Origin: an uncultured Myxococcales bacterium
Lineage (GTDB): Bacteria > Myxococcota_A > Polyangia > Polyangiales > Polyangiaceae
DNA length: 64,000 nucleotides
Direction: 5' to 3'
Assembly (NCBI GenBank): GCA_937872925.1
Contig: CALMUT010000227.1
Coordinates: forward strand, 32,827 to 96,826
The notes beneath the pieces are model-generated. The model worked only from the letters and a program-made list of their open reading frames with translations, made no database searches and had not been told where the DNA came from. Below, piece after piece: positions 16,399 through 23,722 of this stretch; the stretch's first letter is position 1; every line of letters begins with the position of its first letter. The position numbers and the translations under genes are program-made.

Positions 16399-18894
16399 TC
16401 ATTCCGCCGCGGCCGGTTCCGGCGTCGCCTTCTTCGCCGCGGGTGCCGCCGGTCCTGCGGAGTGGATGCGCATGGCATAGAAGCTGCGCCAGACGAAGAC
16501 CAACGTCAGCACGAAGAAGACGCCGGCCAGGGCACTACTGACGCCGCTACTCAGTTGTAGCGCGAGTTCAACGGCCAGCAGACCGAAGAGGGTGGTGAAC
16601 TTGATCACCGGGTTCATCGCCACGCTGCTGGTATCCTTGAAGGGATCGCCCACGGTGTCGCCCACGATCACGGCATCGTGCAGCGCTGAGCCCTTTTCTT
16701 TTAGTTCCACCTCCACGATCTTCTTCGCGTTGTCCCAGGCGCCACCTGCGTTGGCCATGAACAGGGCTTGAAACAATCCGAAGAGCGCGATGCTGATCAG
16801 GTAGCCGATGAAGAAGAAGGGTTCGGCGCAGGCGAAAGCCAGGGTACCGAAGAAGATGGCTAGGAAGATGTTGAACATGCCCTTTTGGGCGTAGGTCGTG
16901 CAGATCTCCACGACCTTCTTGCTGTCCGCCAGGTTGGCTTTGAGCACTTCGCTGTCGAGCCGGATGTTCTTTTTGATGAATTCGACGGCGCGATAGGCCC
17001 CGGTAGTGACGGCTTGGGTCGAGGCTCCGGTGAACCAATAGATCATCGCGCCGCCAGCAATCAGCCCCAGGAAGAACGGTGGGTGCAAAACGGACAGTTT
17101 GGCCAGGTCTGCTTTGAGTCCGTCCGTCAGCACGACGATGATACTGAAGATCATGGTCGTAGCGCCGACCACGGCGGTGCCGATGAGTACGGGCTTGGCA
17201 GTGGCCTTGAAGGTGTTGCCGGCGCCGTCGTTCTCTTCGAGCATGTGTTTGGCACGGGCCCAGGAAACGTCGATTCCAAAGTCCCGCTTGAGCTCGGCGT
17301 CGATGTCTTCGATGCTCTCGATCATCGACAGCTCGTAGACGCTTTGGGCGTTGTCGGTGACGGGACCGTAGCTGTCCACGGCGATGGTGACCGGCCCCAT
17401 GCCCAGGAAACCGAAGGCCACCAGACCGAAGGCAAAGACGGCCGGGGCGATCATCAGTTCGCCCAGGCCTTCGTTGGATACGAAGTAGCTGGCGCCCGTC
17501 AACGCGATCAGCACCATGCCTAGCCAGAACGCGCTGAAGTTGCCGGCGGTGAGCCCGGACAAGATGTTGAGAGAAGCGCCGCCTTCACGCGAGGAAGTCA
17601 CGACCTCGTCGACGTGTTTGCTCTCCGTCGAGGTGAAGATCTTGACCACTTCCGGGATCACCGCGCCTGCCAGGGTGCCGCAACTGATGATGATGCTGAG
17701 CTTCCACCATAGGCTTGGGTCACCACCCAGATTGGGGATCAGCACGTAGGAAACCAGGAAGGTCAGAGCGATGCTGACGATCGACGTCAGCCACACCAGC
17801 GTGGTCAAGGGGGTTTCGAAGTTGGTCTTGCCGTCTTTCCCGAAGCTGCCTTTCTGGAAGAACTCATTGGCCAGGTAGCTGGCGCCACTGGCTAGGATCA
17901 TCACGATGCGCATGGCGAAGATCCAGACCAAGAGTTGCACCTGGAGTAGCTCTTGAGGCACCGCCAGAATGATGAACGTGATCAGCGCAACGCCGGTGAC
18001 GCCGTAGGTTTCGAAGCCGTCTGCGGACGGGCCGACGCTGTCGCCAGCGTTGTCGCCGGTGCAATCTGCGATGACGCCCGGGTTCCGGACGTCGTCCTCT
18101 TTGATCTTGAAGACGATCTTCATCAAATCGCTGCCGATGTCGGCGATCTTTGTGAAGATGCCGCCGGCGATGCGTAGGGCAGAAGCGGCGAGCGACTCGC
18201 CGATGGCAAAACCGATGAAGCAGGGGCCGGCGTAGTCACGGGGAATGAACAGCAAGATGCAGAGCATGATCAGCAGCTCCACGCTGATCAGTGCCATGCC
18301 GATGCTCATGCCGGCTTTGAGGGGAATGGCGTAGAGGGGGTATGGCTTTCCTGCCAGGCTGGCAAAGGCCGTCCGGGAGTTCGCGAAGGTGTTGATGCGG
18401 ATGCCGTACCAGGCCACGCCGTAGCTTCCGGCCACCCCGATCAGCGAGAACGCCAGAATGATCAGGACCTTCGCCGGCCCCATGTCTTGGAGGACCCCGA
18501 AGTAGATCACGATGATGGCCCCAATGAAGCCTTCCAGCAGCAGAATGAACTTTCCCTGGGTGACCAAGTAGGTCTTGCAGGTCTCGTAGATCAGCTCGCT
18601 GATCTCGCGCATCGACTTGTGCACGGGTAGGTTCTTCACCTGCAGCAGCGTGACGTAGCCGAACAAGAGTCCGAGGACGCATACGCCGAGTCCCATCATC
18701 AAGAGCGCCTTGCCGCTCATGCCGAGCATCTGCACGGCGCTCAAGTCCGGGAGGATCAGGTTGGCTTCACCGCCGCCATGCTGGCCGCCCGGCCCGCTAG
18801 CAGAGGCGGCGCGTGTGAAGAGCAGCGCACACAGCGTGCCGAGGCTGAAGACGAGGGTTTGACGCAAGCGACGAAGATTGCCTGGGTGGGACAT
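16399..18894 (-). CDS. hppA: Membrane-bound H+-translocating pyrophosphatase, divergent type
   Basis: 831 residues from the ATG at 18894, which has a strong GGGAGGA Shine-Dalgarno nine bases upstream. Hydrolyses pyrophosphate and pumps ions across the inner membrane; about 16-17 helices are visible. The motifs EDDVRNPGVIADCTGDNAGD, AVDSYGPVTDNA and IVGDTVGDPFKDTS are conserved. Lys563 in GNTFKA is the residue that marks K+-independent enzymes. The usual DxxxDxxxKxE signature reads DIGSDLMKIVF (residues 252-262), so its Lys and Glu are changed. An extra N-terminal helix and an Ala/Pro tail make it longer than the usual 660-770. The same frame runs unbroken from the kinase upstream. Confidence 0.9.
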   Translation of the reverse strand: MSHPGNLRRLRQTLVFSLGTLCALLFTRAASASGPGGQHGGGEANLILPDLSAVQMLGMSGKALLMMGLGVCVLGLLFGYVTLLQVKNLPVHKSMREISELIYETCKTYLVTQGKFILLLEGFIGAIIVIYFGVLQDMGPAKVLIILAFSLIGVAGSYGVAWYGIRINTFANSRTAFASLAGKPYPLYAIPLKAGMSIGMALISVELLIMLCILLFIPRDYAGPCFIGFAIGESLAASALRIAGGIFTKIADIGSDLMKIVFKIKEDDVRNPGVIADCTGDNAGDSVGPSADGFETYGVTGVALITFIILAVPQELLQVQLLVWIFAMRIVMILASGASYLANEFFQKGSFGKDGKTNFETPLTTLVWLTSIVSIALTFLVSYVLIPNLGGDPSLWWKLSIIISCGTLAGAVIPEVVKIFTSTESKHVDEVVTSSREGGASLNILSGLTAGNFSAFWLGMVLIALTGASYFVSNEGLGELMIAPAVFAFGLVAFGFLGMGPVTIAVDSYGPVTDNAQSVYELSMIESIEDIDAELKRDFGIDVSWARAKHMLEENDGAGNTFKATAKPVLIGTAVVGATTMIFSIIVVLTDGLKADLAKLSVLHPPFFLGLIAGGAMIYWFTGASTQAVTTGAYRAVEFIKKNIRLDSEVLKANLADSKKVVEICTTYAQKGMFNIFLAIFFGTLAFACAEPFFFIGYLISIALFGLFQALFMANAGGAWDNAKKIVEVELKEKGSALHDAVIVGDTVGDPFKDTSSVAMNPVIKFTTLFGLLAVELALQLSSGVSSALAGVFFVLTLVFVWRSFYAMRIHSAGPAAPAAKKATPEPAAAE

Positions 18895-20577
18895 AGCGTG
18901 AGTTCCTCCCGCTGCATCGACCCAGGACGCCCGGCCATCGTGGCCTGCCCGGGTGCGTTGCAGCGTCCGGCGCGGGTGTAGCAAAGCTGCACGCCGCTGC
19001 CAACGCGCCGCGCGCGGCCCTCCGCGCGCAAGATGCAATGCGCCGACTTGCTCGGCGGGCTTTGCCAGCTGTGAAATGAACTCCCGGGCCTGTGTGGGCG
19101 TAAACGGCTTCTTGAGGATCGGTCGGGCCAGGTTGTCGAGCTTGTCTTGCACCGACGCGGCGAAGACGCCCCCGGTGATGAAGCCGAGGCAGGCGGATTG
19201 GGACTTGGAGATTTCTGCCAGCATGCTGGCGAAATCCGGGCCAGTGATGTTGGGCATCATCACGTCGCAGAGAATGGCGTCGAAGCGCGCTCCGTCACGG
19301 ATGCGCTGCAACGCTTCGGTTGGATCCCGCAACATGGTGACCTCGCCGCGCCCCTCGAGCACCCGCTCCATGACGGCGAAGATCGCTGGTTCGTCGTCGA
19401 CGATCAGCACTCGTTCGCCGGGCGCAGTTTCTGTGGGGGCCGTGGGCTGCGGCGCGGCTTTGGCGGCGCGTAGGGGAAGCCGCACGCGCATGGTCGTGCC
19501 TTCATTGACAACGCTGTCCACCGCAATGGATCCCCCCATGGATTCCACTAGGCGGTGCGCGATCGCAAGGCCCAAGCCCATGCCCTGGCCCACGGCTTTG
19601 GTTGTGAAGAACGGGTCGAATATATGTGCCGTCACCTCTGCGGGCATGCCGGGACCCGTGTCGCGCACCTCGATGCTGACGAATTCCCCGTCGCAGGTCA
19701 CAGAGATCGAAACCTCGTTGTCGTCCGCGTATCCCGGTTCGATGGCGTGCACCGCGTTGAGCACGAGATTGAGGAAGACCTGTCCCAGCCGATGCTCGTT
19801 GGCGGTGATCTCTGGCACTTCTTCGTAGTGCTCAACGAGTTGGCAGCGGTAGCGTAGTTCCGTCTTGGCGATCCGCAGTGTGTTTTCGACCAGCGCGCGT
19901 ACATCCACGGGGCCTTCTGCGTCCAGGCGGCTGCGGGAAAAGACCTGCAAGTCCTGCGCGACTCGGCGCACCCGTTCCGTGCTGTCGCGAACGTCAACCA
20001 GGGCCTCTGCGACGCTTTTTACGGTTTTCGCGTCGGCGCCGTCTTCGGCGCGCGCGAGGCGTTCGATGGCGTACTCCACGTTGGCGAGGACGGAGGCGAG
20101 GGGATTGTTGATTTCGTGCGCGACCCCGGCGGCGAGGGTTCCGACCGTGAGCAAGCGTTCGCTCAGCGCGAGGCGTTCGCGTGCTTCGGCAAGCTCGAGC
20201 TTGGCCTGGCGTCCTGCGATTTGCGCGCGCAGCGTCGCGAGCAAGACTTCGGGGATGACGGGCTTGGAGATGTAGGCGTCCGCGCCCAGTTCCAATGCCT
20301 TGACGTGGTGTTTTACGTCTTCGCCGGTTGCCGTCGAGCAGTGCACCACGGGCAGATCGCGGGTGGTGGTTTGGCTTTTGAGGATGCGACAGAGCTGAAA
20401 GCCATCTAGATCCGGCAAGTCCACATCCAAAACGACCGCCAGACACTCTGCCGACGCAGCGCTGAGGGCTTCTTCGCCGCTGGTGGCGCCGACCACCTGG
20501 TAGCCAGCGTCCGAGAGAAGCTGGGCGGTGAGCCCGCGTCCTGCTTCGTTGTCTCCGACGACCAAGATCGCGCTCAT
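18895..20577 (-). CDS. Hybrid histidine kinase (REC-HisKA-HATPase-REC) with no stop before hppA
   Basis: 561 codons up to the hppA ATG. REC1 (1-118; phospho-Asp51) has GD instead of the usual acidic pair (VVGDNEAGR). HisKA follows with His154 in GVAHEINNPL; the ATPase domain has N box LNLVLNAVHAIEPG, DTGPG, FDPFFTTK and GQGMGLGLA (about 245-365). REC2 (about 388-505) has Asp438 in LCDVMMP and Lys in LKKPF. Residues 506-561 are an Arg/Ala-rich linker unlike a folded domain. No stop codon occurs in frame, so the frame continues into hppA, giving 1392 residues in total. No membrane segment or sensor domain is seen in the kinase itself. Confidence 0.85.
18904..18910 (-). promoter_or_regulatory. 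Strong Shine-Dalgarno of hppA
   Basis: GGGAGGA on the minus strand, nine bases before the ATG at 18894. It indicates independent initiation of the pyrophosphatase even though the kinase frame has no stop. Confidence 0.75.
19010..19029 (-). other. GC-only hairpin in the kinase-hppA linker
   Basis: GCGCGCGG (19010-19017) and CCGCGCGC (19022-19029) form a perfect 8-base stem with a 4-base loop, inside the 56-codon linker. No T tract follows on the minus strand, so it is not a standard terminator. It could pause polymerase or ribosomes, or shape mRNA around the hppA start. Confidence 0.5.
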
Positions 20578-20624
20578 GTGTCCTCAGCGTCGCAGACTAC
20601 CCGGAGTTTGAAGTGGCCGATAGA

Positions 20625-21773
20625 TCAGACGCGCCGGCGCATGACGAAAAGCATACCGAGCCCAGCAAGCAGAAATAGGGAGTTCGACGTGCGGCCCGTT
20701 CTGGCGGGCACGCGGCAGCTGCAGCCTCCGTCGTCTTGGGACAGCCGACGGCTCGTCTGCTTGCCGCCTCCGCCACCGGTGGCTCCCGCTTCCGTGCCCG
20801 CCGTCGCGCCGCTGCCGGCATTGCCGTCCGGGCCTGCGTCCGTCGCGGGCGCTCCCCCGGCACCCGCCGCGCCGGCATCCGGGGGCGTGGTCCCACCAAA
20901 ACAGTTGGACTTGTGGGTGGACCGCAGATTGCTGCAATCCGTCGGGGACGCGCACTTCGGTTCGGGCAGGGCAGGGGGCGAGCCGGAGCCACCAACGTCC
21001 GCGGGGTCGGGGTAGGCCAGCGCGACGCTTTCCCAGCGCGGTGGCGTGCCCGCCGGATACTCGACATTGCCGAAGACCTTCTCTTGGTACGGTGAGGCAC
21101 CACCCACCTGAGGGTTCCAGACCCCGCGACTTGAGCTGTAGGTCGGATTGCTCGGGTTGTTGCTATAGGCCAAGCCGTTGTAGGCCCAAGTAGCTGTGTA
21201 CCAATGCTCGATCGTGGTCGGCTGCCGATCCCCGACGCATTTGGTAGCCCGCCACTTGGCTGCGAAAATCTGCGCGCCCGTGGCCATGTTGTAGGTCGCC
21301 TCGGCAGCCACCCGCTTTTGATCGAAGGCCGGCGTTTCGCCCTTGTGCATGCCGCTGGTGACTTGGCCGACGCCGTAGCCGCAGTCGAAGGAGATGATCG
21401 TGCGCGAGGGGCCGCCGACTTGATCCGCCGGCGACGTCGGGACGCAGAACTGCGTCCAAGCGCTCTCACGTTGCGCGATGGCCTTGAGCAATTCGCAGGC
21501 GAACAGCGGCGGTGCATCGACCACCGGAGAAGGCAGGTCGCAGCCTTGTTTGATGTCGGAGATGCTCGGGCCCTGGTTGCCCCAAGCCGTTGGGCCCTTG
21601 GCGACCAGGTCAAAGATCTGTTGCCATTCCGCCACCGTCGGATTGGTCCCGTTTACGGCTTCCACACCGCAGTTGTGGCTATTGGCGCTGCTTGAGAGCG
21701 TGTAGCTCGGACAAGCGGCATGGGTGGCACTTGCGAACAAGAAGACGGCCGAGCACACGAGCAGTCGCTTCAC
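20625..21773 (-). CDS. Secreted lytic-transglycosylase-like protein with MYXO-CTERM tail
   Basis: 382 residues, GTG start. A Sec signal peptide (ends near THA-A) precedes a domain with a Glu-containing helix (LLKAIAQRESAW) and a later GYGVGQVTSGM, the ES...G-GxxQ pattern of SLT-type murein transglycosylases. Many Cys are present. A Gly/Ala-rich linker follows, then Cys residues, a hydrophobic stretch and MRRRV at the very end: a MYXO-CTERM-type surface sorting signal. Predicted to act on peptidoglycan outside the cell; catalysis is inferred. The start overlaps the stop of the upstream lipoprotein gene by 4 bases. Confidence 0.78.
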   Translation of the reverse strand: MKRLLVCSAVFLFASATHAACPSYTLSSSANSHNCGVEAVNGTNPTVAEWQQIFDLVAKGPTAWGNQGPSISDIKQGCDLPSPVVDAPPLFACELLKAIAQRESAWTQFCVPTSPADQVGGPSRTIISFDCGYGVGQVTSGMHKGETPAFDQKRVAAEATYNMATGAQIFAAKWRATKCVGDRQPTTIEHWYTATWAYNGLAYSNNPSNPTYSSSRGVWNPQVGGASPYQEKVFGNVEYPAGTPPRWESVALAYPDPADVGGSGSPPALPEPKCASPTDCSNLRSTHKSNCFGGTTPPDAGAAGAGGAPATDAGPDGNAGSGATAGTEAGATGGGGGKQTSRRLSQDDGGCSCRVPARTGRTSNSLFLLAGLGMLFVMRRRV

Positions 21774-22882
21774 GGCACGACTCCGAGCACGCTGTGGCGC
21801 GCGCCGCTGGGCAACGCGAGGCGATGCACGCTGGCCGTCTTGCGGTCATAGGCGAAGGGCACCGACAACTGGCTCGGCACGTGATGTTCGAGCGCCACCC
21901 ACTGCCCGCCTGCGGCCCGCACTTCGTCGAAGCCGTCGCCCAATGGGCGGTCGGGCCCGCTGCCAGTCGTGAGCGTGCCGCCGCGTCCGTCGTTGACGAG
22001 TACACCGCCGCCGGGCCACACCCCTGGTGTGACACGCATATCTATCGCACGTTCAAGCACATCGACTTGGCCGCTGCTCAGCGCAAGTCGCGCGACGTGC
22101 CAGCCTTTTTCGTCGAGGTTTGCGTAGACGAGGTGACCGCCGTCCGCATCCACCGAGAAGTCTCGCGCCATGGCGGGTAGCTCCGGCAGCACCGTGCGAA
22201 GCGCGCCGGTGTCAGCGTGTACCGCGACGATGTCGGCATGTTGGAACGAGACGCGGTAGAGCAAGACCTCGCGCCCGATGTGGCCGGCCAGATGCGTGAT
22301 GTAACCGTTGAAAGTGTGCAGCGCCTTCTGATGCTGGCCAGCCGGGTCATAGAGGTCGACGCTCAAAGAGTCCGTGCGGAGTTGCCCGGCCTCAATCTGC
22401 TCGGGGCTCGGCGGCTCGCCGGCGACGCCCCGTTGCACCACCACGCTGCCGTCCGTCATCACGAGCGGTCGCGAAGCGTAGACCAATCCGTCAGCGAGCT
22501 TCTGGGGCTCGCTGCCTGTGCGCACGCGCCACAGCGACGAACGAAAGGAGCGATCCCGACCCGCTTCGGTTTCGGCCACCAAGTACGCAGCGTCCGTGGC
22601 CGTTGCAAAGGCCCCGCGCACTTCGCCGTCCGGCAGGTGTGACAGCGTGGCTGTCGGTGGAGCCGGGTCCGCTGCGCTGACGGGTTGCAGGCGCAGCGTG
22701 GACTGCGTCGCGCCGGGGACGGTGGAGACCACGGCAATGCGGGGGCCCGACGCCGCGGCCTTGGCGTGCTCTGCCGCGGCTGTGCTGAGCGTGGTGGGGC
22801 TCGTCGCAATGGGCGCAGGCTCGGGCTCGGCCGTGCCGCAGGACACGAGCAGGAGTGCGCAACTGACGTAGGGCAGCCGCAT
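21770..22882 (-). CDS. Lipoprotein, beta-propeller-like
   Basis: 370 residues. Signal peptide with lipobox (LLLVSCGTAEPEP), then a Pro/Thr/Ala linker and a long beta-rich region with repeated blade-like units (for example DGSVVVQRG, DADGGHLVYANLDEKGWHVARL), similar to TolB/WD40-like propellers. No catalytic motif. It overlaps the start of the MYXO-CTERM transglycosylase-like gene (GTGA), so the two are co-translated and may act together at the cell surface. Family assignment is by fold impression only. Confidence 0.65.
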   Translation of the reverse strand: MRLPYVSCALLLVSCGTAEPEPAPIATSPTTLSTAAAEHAKAAASGPRIAVVSTVPGATQSTLRLQPVSAADPAPPTATLSHLPDGEVRGAFATATDAAYLVAETEAGRDRSFRSSLWRVRTGSEPQKLADGLVYASRPLVMTDGSVVVQRGVAGEPPSPEQIEAGQLRTDSLSVDLYDPAGQHQKALHTFNGYITHLAGHIGREVLLYRVSFQHADIVAVHADTGALRTVLPELPAMARDFSVDADGGHLVYANLDEKGWHVARLALSSGQVDVLERAIDMRVTPGVWPGGGVLVNDGRGGTLTTGSGPDRPLGDGFDEVRAAGGQWVALEHHVPSQLSVPFAYDRKTASVHRLALPSGARHSVLGVVP

Positions 22883-23014
22883 GCTTCACAGAATACAAGA
22901 AGCGAGCTCCGTCGCCCATGTGCAATGCCTACCGGCTCGGAACACCGGCACAAGCGCGTCACAAGCGCGGTCGCCGTCCCGGGTTCCTCATCTCTGAGCG
23001 GAGGCGCTCACGGC

Positions 23015-23662
23015 TCACGGCGTCAGGGGCACGTTCAGTTCCACAATGGCTGTGCCCAAGGGCGAGCTCTCGACGAAGACTGCCGTGGCGTAGCCACCCC
23101 CGGGCGCCTCGCCGACGCTGCCGACGCTGACGATGCGCACGTTGTCGATCTGGCGTTGGAAAAGCTCGTGGCTTCCGCCGCAGACGATGATGTCGGCGGG
23201 ATCGTCTCCCAACAGCGCGTAGAATTCGTCGTCGGACATATCCGACGTGAAGCACTCGCTTGGATCCATGGGTGAGCCATGCACAAGCAATAGCTCGCTG
23301 CCGTCTTCCAGCGGCAGCCGCGCGGTCGAAGGCAGCTTGCCGATGCGTGCCACGATCAGATCCCCAAGCTCCTGGCGCACTCCGACCAAGCGCTGAATGC
23401 GCGCTTCGGCCTCCGGAGTGGTTGCTCGCAGCTTCTTGGGGTCGACTTCGAACAGCGCACGATCACCGATGCCCTGAACGCACACCGCCTTGTGCTCGAG
23501 CAGAGTGCGCCAGGTCTGTAGCGGCTCTGGTCCCGGGAACAGCATGTCGCCGCAGACCAACAATTGGTCGAAGCCGGTTTCCGCAGCGGCGGTCAGCACC
23601 GCTTTCAGAATGTCGTGATGCCCGTGGATGTCGGAGACGCAGAGGAAGCGCATACGATCCAT
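23015..23662 (-). CDS. Metallophosphoesterase
   Basis: 215 residues; the ATG at 23662 is followed by a second possible start at 23653 (MRFLCVSD). Calcineurin-like dinuclear metal fold: CVSDIHGHHD, LLVCGDMLF, VHGSPMDP and CGGSHELF supply Asp and His ligands. The usual GNHD block reads GIGDRAL, so the Asn/His pair is changed; this resembles the YfcE/MJ0936 branch, which is also reduced here. Cytoplasmic phosphodiesterase, substrate unknown. Divergent from glnE, with 60 bases between starts. Confidence 0.85.
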   Translation of the reverse strand: MDRMRFLCVSDIHGHHDILKAVLTAAAETGFDQLLVCGDMLFPGPEPLQTWRTLLEHKAVCVQGIGDRALFEVDPKKLRATTPEAEARIQRLVGVRQELGDLIVARIGKLPSTARLPLEDGSELLLVHGSPMDPSECFTSDMSDDEFYALLGDDPADIIVCGGSHELFQRQIDNVRIVSVGSVGEAPGGGYATAVFVESSPLGTAIVELNVPLTP

Positions 23663-23722
23663 ATCCTAGTGCGGTGTGTCAGAAGTACTAATCCAAATCA
23701 GACCGTCTGGCGGTAATGAACC

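Noticed and set aside
19010..19029. GC hairpin as the terminator of the histidine kinase gene
   Set aside because: No T tract follows on the minus strand and it lies within the open frame, so it is kept only as a structural element.
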